64,000 nt of DNA from Artemia franciscana (taxonomy: Eukaryota; Arthropoda; Branchiopoda; Anostraca; Artemiidae), in assembly GCF_032884065.1 (NCBI RefSeq), contig NC_088866.1, forward strand, positions 30,994,566 through 31,058,565. Direction: 5' to 3'. The position numbers and the translations under genes were made by a program. Under the pieces are notes generated by a model that searched no databases, was not told the origin of the DNA, and saw only the letters and a list, made by a program, of their open reading frames with translations. Positions 1 through 11,400 of the stretch are shown in pieces. Numbering within the stretch: position 1 is the stretch's first letter; each line of letters starts with the position of its first letter.

Positions 1-935
1 TTTTTTACCTTTAAGTATTTTCCTAGAAATTTAAGATTTTAGAATAAAAGTAAATAAAGTTGCAAAAACATACTCGGTGTAACTGACCTTGATGTTGTCC
101 CAACAGCAATGATATAATATTCGATGGCTAGATCTGCTTGCTGGTCATCAAGTATGCCTGCATAATCAGAGACACATTGCACGGTTATCTGTATTCTAAA
201 GGAAATGAGACAGTTTGATGCAAATTTTTGTACCCAATTGTTTCCACTTATTCTTTGCTTGGAACTGCGTGCACGACATTTAAAATCCTCGCTTATTTAT
301 TTTGCTGTTGTTTGGCTGACAATTGAGAGATTCAACTACTCATAAACATGCTATTCTTATTTCTACAATAAATTAAACATCCTCATTTCTTTAATCAAGA
401 TGACGTCCAAATGGGTGCATAGAGAAAACCGGGGAGTCTAAATGGGATAAATGCTGATCCAATACCGTATCCTTTACTTTTTTTAGCTTTACATATTTTC
501 CTAGAAATATAAGGTTTTAAGTTAAAAGTAAATAAAGTTTCAAAAACACACCTGGCGGAACTACCTTGCTGTTCTCCAAATATCAATAGCATGATCTTTA
601 GTGGCTAGGTCTGCTTGTTCATTACCAAGTATCCTCGCATGACCAGGAATATATTATGCGGGTAGCTGTGTTCTGGAAGAACTTAGGCATGTTCGATTCA
701 AGTTTTGTGCCCAACTTTCCACTTATTCTTTACCTCAAACACTGTGTTCGATATTTGAAACCTTCACTTTTGTCTTGCTATTGTTTGGGTGACGCAAACA
801 ATTTGTAAAATAATATTTTTATCTTGTATTTTATGTCTTTAACTCGCCCGCTATAACTTGAACCGCTCATATGTGTAGCCTATTTGTTTTTCTACAAAAT
901 ATCAAATATTTTCATTTCCTTAATTAAGATGGCGT
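1..935 (-). pseudogene. Two tandem copies of a LINE RNase H-domain remnant
   Basis: Two copies about 479 bases apart share most of their sequence (starting near 1 and near 481). On the minus strand copy 2 reads IPGHARILGNEQADLATK (around 598-650), the hallmark of the RNase H domain of I/Jockey/R1-type LINEs (GHxGIxGNExAD). Copy 1 reads YAGILDDQQADLAIE (around 118-165). Both are decayed and no full frame survives. The clade cannot be fixed from so little sequence. Confidence 0.6.
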
Positions 936-1260
936 CTTTTAATCTTTACTGCCATCTTTTCATATTAATTAATTATTAACTCCAATAGAATGTTACCTTT
1001 ATTTTTATTGATAAAATCTATAAAAGTATTTTGTAACCAGAAGAAAAAATGTCTCTCGCTAGTAAGTATTACTGAATTTTTATGAGCAAAATGCTTAAAA
1101 GTTACTGAAGACTGACAGTTCTGAAAGAAGGGAATCTTTATAGTGGTTTGATCCTTCCTGAAGGCCAAAAAATGTTAGGCTAAGAACTTTTATTTGTGTA
1201 CTATACACAGTTCCATTACTGACATGGGAATAATGTGAAAATGGGTAAGGTTTATAGCCT
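936..1260. other. AT-rich stretch without recognisable gene
   Basis: Only short open frames without family motifs. Nothing supportable was seen. Confidence 0.5.
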
Positions 1261-1269
1261 TAATGAATC

Positions 1270-2395
1270 ATTCATTTAGCTAAGAAATAAACTTACCTCT
1301 ATAGTCAGAATTGCATCCTGAATCCAAATTTATATAGGCCTACAAATGCAGGGTATATATTTGCACATTAGGGTGGGGAATGAGGGTAAAGTTCTAACTT
1401 ACTTATATAGTCAGAATTGCATCCTGAATCAAAATTTAACATTTATTTGTATCAAAAATTAATAGGCTGTCCTTACCTCCCTATTGTGCAAATATGTACC
1501 CTGAATTAGTGTATATAGGTGTGGAGATAGAGTTCATTTCCAACACAAATCTATGTTAAATTTGGGTGCAATAGTTTATTAACTTTTGGCTATCTTGGAA
1601 AGCGCTTAGGTTAGGAAAATGAAACTTTCAGGGATGGATCTAAAGGCTAAAGTATGTCCCAGGAAGGTATTTACAGTACCCACCTCCACTACCTCTCCCT
1701 TTAGAGGGTCCTAACCTTTGATTACCTTTAAAAATGTGTGTGTTTTAAAAGTGAAACCTTGCAAAATAAATCTTCTACTTAATTGAAGTACAACAAAATT
1801 GTTTTCATCTTCATAAATTTGTTCAATCCCATTTGTAAGGTTTTAAAGATATGCAAATATATTTCCTGAATTTTGAAAAAAAAAACATTGATATGGCTTG
1901 GAATTCTACTCAAATAACAGGAATTGCATTTTGAAAACTAAAGGTAGATAAAAAGCAACTGGTAACTGAAAATTAAGGTAAAATGTTGTCTTGTCAAAAT
2001 TTCAATAAGTATCCTGTCATGTTTGCAAAGTTCAGGGCCCTCTAGAGGGAGAAGGAGTGGAAGTGGGTACTTTAAAATACCTTCCCAGGACATACATTAG
2101 CCTTTAGACCCATCCCATATGGTTCAGTTTTTGTGATCAAAGATTCATAAATGTCTGGTGATTTATAAATTCTATTTTGCAAGATTTCACTTTTATGACA
2201 CACATATTTCTGAAGGTCAACTGAGTCATCAACTCAACCAGAATTTTACCTCTTTGGTAAAATTCTAGTTGATTGACTTCTTGCTATCTCGGAAAGGGGC
2301 TAGGTTAGGAAAATGAAACTTTCAGGGATGGGTCTACAAGCTAAAGTATATCCTGGGAAGGTATTTTAAAGTATCCACCTCCACTCCTTCTATGG
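1270..2395. repeat. Rearranged inverted/direct repeat family (R1)
   Basis: ATAGTCAGAATTGCATCCTG occurs at 1301 and 1407, with a looser copy near 12063. A segment at 1583-1712 (with GGAAAATGAAACTTTCAGGG) returns inverted at about 2033-2143 and directly at 2277-2395; a further inverted copy lies near 9990-10130. The last direct copy abuts the LINE-A start. No coding capacity; this looks like decayed MITE or foldback material. Confidence 0.6.
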
Positions 2396-3387
2396 GGTAT
2401 GTAGGCAGGGAGTAGGGCTTGTGATGAATATGGAAGCTGCTAAGTCTTGTTTAGGCTGGGAAGGTACTAATAATAGAATACTAATTGCTCATTTTATGAC
2501 TAAAAAGTTCAGGGTATCATTTATAGTAGTACATGCCCCTGTTGAACCAACTGACAGAGATACTAGTGACTCAAGTGAATTTTACTTACAGTTACAGGAG
2601 CAAATAGACAGGGTACCAGATAGAAATATGGTGTTTTTACTAGGAGATTTTAATGCCCAGGTTGGCAGAAATAGGGACAGATGGTATCCTAACCTAGGTA
2701 GATTTGGTGTAGGAAAAGAAAACAGTAATAGCTACAGACCTTAAAAAATTTGTAGGTATAACAACCTAGTTATAACCAATGCAGTGTTTGGTAATAAAAT
2801 GGCTCATAAGTTGACATGGTATTCATGTGATGGTAAGACAGCAAACCTTAATGATTATGTTATTGTATACTGAAGACTAGCAGGATCAATACAAGATATT
2901 AGGGTATATAGGAGTGCTGTTATTGATGTTAAAAGCAAAGATCACCATCTAATAGTGTCTAACTTTAATTTAAAGCTGAAATTTTGGAAGGGTAACTACC
3001 TCCCAGAAAGTTATGATGTTTGTTACTCCAGGATAAAACTTTGAGAGAAACCTTCCAGGAACAGTTGAATACTAAACTTGAGAGTTTAAAATTTGACAAT
3101 GTAGAAGATGGATGGAATATTTTTAGAAAAACAATTTGTGAAGTTGCTGATGGTGTCTTAGGGAAGACTGTTAAGACTACAACTAGGAATATTAATGAAA
3201 AAGCTTTATGTTTAATAGATAGTAGAAAGGGTTTGTACAAGAATTATCTGAATGATAAATCATATGAAAACAAAAGGTATGTAAAGAAAGTGGTGAAAAG
3301 ATTAAAATATGAACAAAAGAAATGTGAAGTGGAGGCCATGGATAAAATTGCTGAGGATCTGGAAGATGCAGCTAGACTGCATAATAG
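2396..3387 (+). mobile_element. LINE-A (RTE-like non-LTR retrotransposon), endonuclease part
   Basis: The frame from 2421 holds an APE-type endonuclease: VVHAPVEPTD, then the catalytic-type motif FLLGDFNAQVGRNRDRW near 2635-2685. The region continues through a Lys-rich linker (3020-3387) in shifted frames, ending DAARLHN at the insertion point of LINE-B. The coding region is broken by several frameshifts and stops. It starts within the endonuclease, so it is 5' truncated. The same family recurs at 34148, 44270, 47350 (-) and 57520. Clade assignment (RTE-like) is by overall look and is tentative. Confidence 0.8.
3373..3387 (+). repeat. Target-site duplication, left copy, of LINE-B
   Basis: TAGACTGCATAATAG is repeated exactly at 5958-5972. 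Removing one copy plus 3388-5957 joins LINE-A codons in frame (DAARLHN followed by SKILYWHVN), which confirms the insertion. Confidence 0.93.
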
Positions 3388-5957
3388 GCTCTGTCTAAAC
3401 AAGAATGGAAGTATAACTGGGAAGCACTCGATTTGGAATCAGCAAGGCTCTGCAAGCTGAAACTCCCAACTCTTAACGATTTGATAATAGGTGGTAGTAT
3501 GTTTGACCATAAAACGATTCACAAGTACACATGGGTGTCCCCCAACGGCCAAACAAAGAATCAAATCGACCATTTCCTCATGTCAAGACGTTGGAGAAGT
3601 AGCCTATGTGACGTGAGGGGTTTTTGATGAGTGGATGTTAATTCAGATCACATCCTGATGATAGCCGAAGTAAGAATCAAACTGAAAGCTCAGAAGCAGA
3701 AAACTAACACTGCAACACATAAACAATTTGACACTGATAAGCTGAAAGATCCTGACATCCGCAAAAACTTCTGCATATCTCTACATAACAGATTTGAAGC
3801 ATTAAATCTGCTCAACGAAACCAATGACTTTGATGTTGAGAATACATGGACCTCAGTCAAGAGTGTGTACCATGATGTTGTGAAGGCCAACCTTGGCTTC
3901 AAGAAAAGAAAGAAAGAAGAATGGATATCGGATGACACCTGGAAATACATCAGTAAACGCAAGGAGACCCAAACACTTATCCTGAATACATCAAGCCCAG
4001 AGCAAAAAGCCCAATTACAGCTCCGCTACAAAGAAGAGGATAAAGCAGTGAAAAGAAGTGCCAGGAAAGACAAAAGAATTGCCATTGAGAGAAAAGCAGC
4101 ACTTGCAGAAGAAGCTGCAAAGAAAGGAGACTCAAAAATGGCTTATCGACTAACAAACGAGATAGTTGGAAAGAAAACAAATTGTACATCCCTTGTGAAA
4201 GATGAAAATGGAGACATTATTTTGGATCCACAGAAAGCTGACAAGAGATGGGCCTCACATTTTGAGAAAGTCTTAAATAGGCCCAGACCTGATGATCCAG
4301 AAACAGTATCGGATATGCCATTTTTACAAATTGACATAAGTTCTGACCCACCCAGGACGGTAGAAGTGATGACAGCTGTGAAAAAGCTGAAAAATGGACA
4401 TGCACCTGGAGTTGATGGGATCACGGCAGAGATGCTGAAAGCGTCCCTTTGAGCCTGCATGTTCGTATGGACTGCTCTTCTAGTGGCCATTTGGAACAAC
4501 GAAAAAGTCCCAAAAGATTGGACCAGAGGTATACTGGTCAAACTCTTCAAGAAAGGTGATGCACAAATTTGTGACAATTGGAGGGGCATCAATTTGACGT
4601 CTGTGCCTAGTAAAATACTAGCTTCAGTAATACTACAACGCCTAAGAGCAGCCCTGGACTCACATCTCAGGGAAGAGCAACATGGGTTCCGACCTGGTAG
4701 GTCTTGCTCTGATCTTATTTTCATTCTTAGACTGATGGTGGAAGAGTCCAGAGAATGGAACAAAAAGCTGTACCTGCTCTTCATTGATTTTGAAAAGGCA
4801 TTCGATTCTGTTGACCAAGACACTTTATGGAAGATTTTGAAATATTACGGAGTACCTGATAAACTAGTCAAAATGATAATCACACTATATGAGGATAGTG
4901 AATGCTGTGTATGCACAGAAAATGGGGACACGCGTTTCTTCAAGATAATGTCTGGCGTCAAACAAGGGTGTGTCCTATCCCCATTTCTGTTTGTCATTGT
5001 AATGGACTATATTCTACAGCATGCTTCAGGCATTGGAGTGAAGATTAGCAGCTGACTGATCTCCAATCTGGACTTTGCAGATGACGTTGTTCTTCTTGAA
5101 GAAGCGAAACTGCAGCTGCTACTCGATGCCATAGACGAAAAGGCCGAGAAAATGGGACTTGCAGTAAATGTCAGTAAAACAAAGAGTATGGCCACATCTG
5201 ACTCCCCACTCATATTAAAATGCAAAAATAAAACTATTGAGCAGGTCAAGGAATTTAAATATCTTGGGAGTTGGATCGAATACGATGGTGAAATAGCCAA
5301 CGAAATCAAGAGGAAAATTGGACAAGCGACATCGGCTTTTAGCAAGTTGAAACCAGTCTGGCGCAGTAGTAAATACTCTATGCGCTTGAAGCTCCACCTC
5401 CTGAATAGCAATGTGATGTCCATCCTCCTCTATGCTAGTGAATGCTGGAAACTAAACTCCCAGCTAGAGAAACGTGTCCTAGCCTTTGAAAACATGTGCC
5501 TTAGGAGAATCCTGAACATATTGTGGCAGGAAAAGGTCACCAACATAGAAGTTCGCTGGCGAACTGGTCAGCCATTAGTTACTGACCTTCTGAAACGTAG
5601 GAGATGGACATACCTTGGCCACGTCCTCTGTATGCCAGAGGATCGACTCCCGAATACAGTATATGATTGGCGTCCCGAGGGGAGGCGAAAAAGAGGTCGA
5701 CCAAGACACACCTTACGACGACAGTACAACTGAGACCTGAGAAATGCGGAGTTGTCTCTTCAACCACAGTGGGAGGACGTCATGGCTGCAGCTCAGCTCC
5801 GAGATGTCTGGCGAGGTTTCGTAGACGCCCTATGAGCCACCCCTGGCTCTGGAGGATCTAAGGTCTAAGGTAAGGTCATGTGTTATCAACTCTGGAGTTT
5901 CTACAAAGAAAAATCCTTATATTGCTCCAAGCTGCAATTTTAAGGTAATTTTTAAGG
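3388..5957 (+). mobile_element. LINE-B (second RTE-like LINE) inserted in LINE-A
   Basis: 5'-truncated non-LTR element. One frame (codons at positions 1 mod 3) runs from 3391 to 5836 with no frameshift and only five internal stops, all TGA (3625, 3628, 4450, 5053, 5731). Endonuclease tail: TWVSPNGQTKNQIDHFL and VNSDH. Reverse transcriptase: NGHAPGVDGI, NWRGINLTSVPSK, EEQHGFRPGRSC, DFEKAFDSVD, SGVKQGCVLSP, then FADD at 5074-5085. C terminus: RRWTYLGHVLCMPEDRLP. It is bounded by a 15-bp target-site duplication TAGACTGCATAATAG (3373-3387 and 5958-5972). The stretch 5880-5957 after the AAGGTAAGGT-type tail is not LINE-like. Confidence 0.9.
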
Positions 5958-5972
5958 TAGACTGCATAATAG

Positions 5973-7951
5973 TAAAATATTATACTGGCATGTTAATAAA
6001 TTGAGAGGGAGTAGTCAATCCAGACTAGTCCCAGTTAAAGATAGGAATGGGCCACAATTAGTGATAAGGAAAGAGTTAAATAGAGATGGGCAGAACATTT
6101 TGAGAATATGCTAAACCAAGATACAGTTGCAGGAAAAGATATAGATGAAAATGAAATAAGTTTGTGATACCTTGGATGTGAAGGAAGATTTGTTTTGTGA
6201 GGAAGAATTAGCAACAGTACTGAAAGGATTAAAAAATAATAAGGCTCCAGGTGCTGATAATGTCAAATGAGTTTCTTAAATATGGTGGCTCTGAGGTTAG
6301 AAATAAGCTACTGAAGATTTTGAATATGATATTTGAAAAAGGGGAAGTACCTAAGGATTTTAGGATAACCTTGATTAAACCACTGAATAAAAAAGGTGAC
6401 AAGAGTGAGTTTTGTAATTATCAAGGCATTAGTCTGGTCTCTATGGGTAGCAAATTAATTAGGAACATGATACTTTTTAGACTGAAAGATGCTGTAGACA
6501 CAGTTTTAACAGAAGAAAGTGTGGCTTTAGAAAAGGTAGAGGATGTGTTGACCAAGTTTTCACTCTTAGGTTAATATTTGACAAGTCCCTTTGTTGTCAA
6601 ATACCTTTGGTCCTCAGTTTTATGAATTATGAGCAAGCATTCAGTTCTGTTGATAGAATAGTGTTAACAAAGGTCTTATCCTTATATGGTATACCAGACA
6701 AATACATTAAAGAGATTTGTCTATGTACAAGAATAATACTGCTGCAGTTAAGGTAGGAAATGAGGTAAGTAACTGTTTTTTTTTTTTAATCAGGAGTTTA
6801 GCAGGGTTTTGTGCTATCCCCCTTTATATGGATCATTTTGATGTACTTTGTCTTAAGGAGCACGGGAAAGGCAATTGGAGACCAAATAATCAAATGGGGA
6901 GAAAAACTCTCCTGGACTGAGATTATGCTGATGACAAGCATATTAGATGAAAGTGTGAGCAAAATGAATGGATTTTTAGAGGTTTTGTGAGTTCAGGGTG
7001 CTATAATAGGTTTGAAAATTAATGTTAAGAAAACTAAGTCACTAAGGCTAGGAATAAGTGAAGATGAAAAGGTGACATTGGGTAACAAAAAGATTGATCA
7101 GGTGGACAGCTTCACTTACCTTGGTAGTATTATTAGTAAAGCTGGTGGGAGCAGTGAAGATGTTAGAAGTAGAAAATGACTAATATGACAAGCATATTAG
7201 GTGAGTGTGAGCAAAATGAATGGATTTTTAGAGGTTTTGTGAGTTCAGGGCGCTAGAATAGGTTTGAAAATTAATATTAAGAACACTAAGCCACTAAGGC
7301 TAGGAATAAGTGAAGATGAAAAGGCAACATTGGGTAACAAAAAGATTGATCAGGTGGACAGCTTCACTTACCTTGGTAGTATTATTATTAAAGCTGGTGG
7401 GAGCAGTGAAGATGTTAGAAGTAGAATAGCTAAGGCTCAGGGTACAGTTCATAAAAAGTTTGGAAGAGTAGGAAGATAAGTCTGCAAACCAAGAATATAA
7501 TATTGGAAGCTATAGTGATGACAGTGGTTAAATTAGGCTCTGAAGCATGGGCGCTCCAAAAAGTGGACGAAAATTTACTAGATTTTTTCCGGAGAAATTG
7601 CCTATGGTTTGTTCTGGTTACCTGGCTGACTGGCTGTATTTCAAACAGTAGATTGAACAAAAAACGTGGTTCAATCGCGCTTTCTAGGACTATAATGACA
7701 GAAAGGTTGAGATGGCTAGGCCATGTTCTGCAGATGAAGGATGACAGAGTGCCAAAGATGTCCTTTTTGGCCAACTGTCTTGGGCTACACGGAAAGCAGG
7801 TTGTTCTGGGGTAGGAGGATGTCATAAATTAAGATCTAAAGAAATGGAAACTTCCTGGGAGGGTGTAAAGGGGAATAGATTAGGAGGAGGAGTGTGCGTA
7901 GCTGTGTTGGCCTCAAGCAGCTTGGTGCTGCAGTGAGTTAGTAGTGGTAGT
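5973..7951 (+). mobile_element. LINE-A, reverse transcriptase part and 3' end
   Basis: Continuation of the element interrupted at 3387. Motifs in shifted frames: NNKAPGADN (about 6235), FRITLIKPLNKKGDKSEF, GISLVSMGSKL, DYADD (6921-6935), DSFTYLGSII and the C-terminal RLRWLGHVLQMKDDRVPK (about 7706). It contains a tandem duplication of about 254 bases (6931-7184 and 7185-7433). The 3' end GGTGCTGCAGTGA with GTAGTGGTAG follows at about 7925-7951. Many frameshifts; not functional. Confidence 0.85.
6931..7433 (+). repeat. Tandem duplication inside LINE-A (about 254 bp, two units)
   Basis: Both units run from ATGACAAGCATATTAG to GAAGATGTTAGAAGTAGAA with only scattered differences. They span the segment just after the FADD-type motif. 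The break lies inside a degraded element, so this is a late local duplication. Confidence 0.85.
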
Positions 7952-9180
7952 TTACCTGGGATGGATCAAAGCCACATTTGTTGACAAAAAAGCCAAATTT
8001 TATTAATGATCAAGGTTAAATCCAAGTGGAGGAGTTACTGGGGTTGAATCCTTCCCCTTGATACATTTTTGTCTTACAAAAAAAAATAAGGAAATTTTTT
8101 AATAAACTCATTTTGAAGTTTTTTTTGTAACTCTTCTCCTCCAAAAACTACTCCTTTCCCCAAACACACCCTTGTCAATGATATGTTTTCTTAATTTTAG
8201 CATCAAATCCATATTTCAGAAGCAGAAACCTAAAATGATTCCAATGTTTCCAACTATTCTCGAAACTAACTATCAATTTGCTTGTTAAGAAAAGTTTCCA
8301 ATCAAATTTTATCAAAGATCAAGGGAGTTTCTGTGTGGAGTTTGTCTAAGTGGGGGAGGGGGGTTTCCACGTTTGAACCTCCTCCCCCCTTACATTTTTG
8401 TCCTACTTGGAAAAAAGTAACAAAAATTCTATAAGTTCATTTTGATTGTTTTGTAATCTCCCCCCCCCCAAAAAAAATTCTTACCCCCAAACAGCAATCC
8501 TGGAATCACCATAGTGAATTATATGTTGTTTTTCTTTATTTTAGCATCAAACTCGTATTTCAGAAGTAGAAACCTAATATTTAGGTTTAGAAGTTCTGAC
8601 CCCAAACAATGTGGTAAAAAGGGGTATGTCCACAGGTATTTCAGTGGCAGAGTTTTTTTTCAATATTGAATTATTTTTGAAAAGGCAAAAATCCACTTTT
8701 GTATTGTAAAAACTTGTTTACTTCCATAGGAGACAGGCAGTTGTTTTGGCATTACAAACAAATTGTTGAGGAGAAATAAGTGGCAAAAAACAAACAAACA
8801 AGATCTACAAATTTAGTTTTTCAACTGGGTCTTTAACCAGTCTAAGCACTAGATCTCATTATAACAGTATTGGTTATGATACTGGAAAAAGCATGATTGG
8901 CAGATCTCTGAGTATATTTGTCCTCAAACTTTCAAAAGTTTGCCTGTGATTTGGTATAATTTTAAAATAAATGAATTAAGAAGATTGTATTGATTCCATG
9001 CAACATTTTCATTACTTCATGTGGATTAGTAATAAATGTACATAGATAAATTAATGAAACATACATAAATAAATTATATTTGGATTTTTTAAACAACTTT
9101 GAACAAAACTATTTCAAAAGAGATAATTTCTTTTTTTCTATAACCAAAATACATCAGATTGGACATCTAAAACTAGATAC
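7952..9180. repeat. Gene-free stretch with tandem duplication of about 320 bp
   Basis: A segment around 7995-8255 is repeated in diverged form around 8300-8580; both contain TACATTTTTGTC and TTTTAGCATCAAA followed by ATTTCAGAAG. No coding signal. The rest to 9180 is AT-rich with nothing recognisable. Confidence 0.6.
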
Positions 9181-10930
9181 TTTTTGAATTGTCCTGCGGT
9201 TTGCTTTTTATTCTTCTTCAGTTTTTATTTTCAGTAATGAAACTTAAAATCACGAAGTCTGATAAATTACAGATAAAAATATTCCAAGCTAGTCTAGTCA
9301 AGAACTTTGCCTTGTTGCTTTGTCAGGCTGTAACTGTAAGACAAAACTGCATTTGGTTAAACCATCCACTCCAGAGGCATTACATTCACCATTCATGATG
9401 CCATCTGCCTTTTGAATGAGAAATAGCAAAGCAGAGTCCATCTAGTGGTAACAATTTTTGCTTTTTCAAGCAATTTTACGTTATTTTTTTCCAAAAATTC
9501 AAAGCAATTTAAAAAATCTGGCATGGTGAATAAATAGATCTGAGGCTAATGAACAATATGATGTAAAAACCTTGTCTATTTGGTTGAAATAGAAGCTTCA
9601 GCTTAGTTGCAAAATTCCACATTAAAAAAAAAATATATATTTTCCTTTTTTAAAAAAGTCTGAAGCAAATTTAAAAAATTTAATGCAGTGAATTTATAAA
9701 GTTTAATCTCATCTGTCCGATAATGCCGAAATTTCTAACTTTCATTGAAATTTGAAGATGGTGTGTGATCTATTTAAAATTGGCCAAAAACATGCATGGT
9801 AAACATAAACCTTAAACCAGAGAAATAGAAAGTGGTAACCGAAAACTATGGCAAAATTTCTCTTTGTTAAAATTTCAACAGGTATAGGACTGGCAGAGGA
9901 GGAGGGGCACATGTGTGAGTGAAATGATTATTCTACATGGAAAGAGCATAAAAAAACATTGAGTAGTGTCTAGTAGGCACATTTCTGAGACTTGCAAATT
10001 TGAAGAGGGTTAAAATAGAAGTTTGGCAATACCTTCCAGAGTATGTTTTGGCCCTTGCTTCATCATGGAAAGTTTCATTTTCCTTTCCAAGACAGCAAAA
10101 AGTAGCTAAATTAGAATTTCACTTTGTTCTTACTCAGAAGACTTTTAAGCTGTGGTTTATAGCTCAGATTAGAACACAGGTAGGTATTTCTAGTTCCTGC
10201 AGTAGTCAAGCTGATTTAGGTTTTTAATACAGTCTAACCTAGGCACATATAAATACAAAAATGTTAGGGCACTTTTTCCCATTATAATTATGCTCCTATT
10301 CACAATAAGTCTAGTCTTTTGCATTTTGTCAGTATTCTGCCAGACCTGGTTTAGAATATTTTGTTTCTGGCTGGAGAAGCTCTTGACCAGGGGCCCATCT
10401 AAGGGGGAGGACCCTCCCCCAAGTTCCAAGGCATCAGCGTGCAGCACTGATGCCTTGGAAATTTGTGTGTCTCATTTTAACATGTTTCCACATTTGTTCG
10501 CATGCTGGATACTTTTGTTGGTATGTTCTTTATATCCCTTCCTTCAAATTCATAACCCTAGCTTTGCCTCTGCTCTTGACTGTTGCTAGGTTCCATTACA
10601 AGTATGAGCAAAAATTCCCTATGCACCATCAGACATTGACATGCAAATGATAGGTTGTTTCTGCTCATTGTTCATTGTTTGAATACATGCATTGTTATTG
10701 CAGAGTAAAGTCTCAATGTATTTCTTCATGTCTGGCCAGTTGAAAATCTTTCTGACTTTTTACTTTTTCTTGTCTGCAACCAAATGCAATGAGCATAAAC
10801 CCTGCAAGATATTGCTTTGTAAAATGATAAGAATGACTATTCCGGGATCTTCGAAGATCCCGTGAATCCCTTGTGTTTTAACAGGTCCTTGTAAATTCTC
10901 CTGTTTTAAATTATTTCATTTGGGTATGAC
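9181..10930. other. Gene-free stretch with decayed R1 copy and small hairpins
   Basis: About 9790-10130 resembles the R1 repeat in inverted orientation. A hairpin at 10424-10460 has perfect 14-bp arms (TTCCAAGGCATCAG) and lies just after CAGGGGCCCATCTAAGGGGG, which resembles a hAT terminal repeat. GGGATCTTCGAAGATCCC near 10851-10868 is a perfect 18-bp palindrome. No gene seen. Confidence 0.5.
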
Positions 10931-10934
10931 TTAC

Positions 10935-11400
10935 TAGAATGAGACCATCACTCTAGAATAACTGTTTCCAGTGCTTGTAGCTCATGATCTATTGGTGTCT
11001 CTTGTCTCAGTTTTTCAAGTTTGCTATCAGTAGCAGTTTTGGCTTTCAGAAGCAAATTTACAAAGACGTTGGTTTCTTTATTTATTTTCTTGGCAATCAA
11101 TATCTGAAAGATGGAATCTTGAAAGTGCATTAGCAACAGAGACTTCTCTATTAGCCCTATATTTGAAAGTCAAGTTGCATGGCTGGATATACATCATGAG
11201 GTGTTGAATTCTTGGTGACACTACATGAAGAGGCTTTGTTAATGCTGATTTGAGGGACCAGAGATCCCTAATGACCTGAACTTTCCATCTATACAGGCAG
11301 TGATGAAAGTGTTGAGGGCCATAAACTATGGCAAATAGTTCTTTTTTCTTGTTGAGAGCAGTTCTGTTCATACTTGCTCAGTGATCTTGATGCATATGCA
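10935..11400 (-). mobile_element. Fossil fragment of a Ty3/gypsy-type LTR retrotransposon pol (RNase H region)
   Basis: Minus-strand translation resembles the RNase H end of gypsy pol: KKELFAIVYGPQHFHHCLY, then a segment like PRIQHLMMYIQPCNLTFKYR and NALSR, followed by a linker with ETPIDHELQALE. It is a short, old, broken remnant. No LTRs, gag or integrase are visible nearby. Confidence 0.75.
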
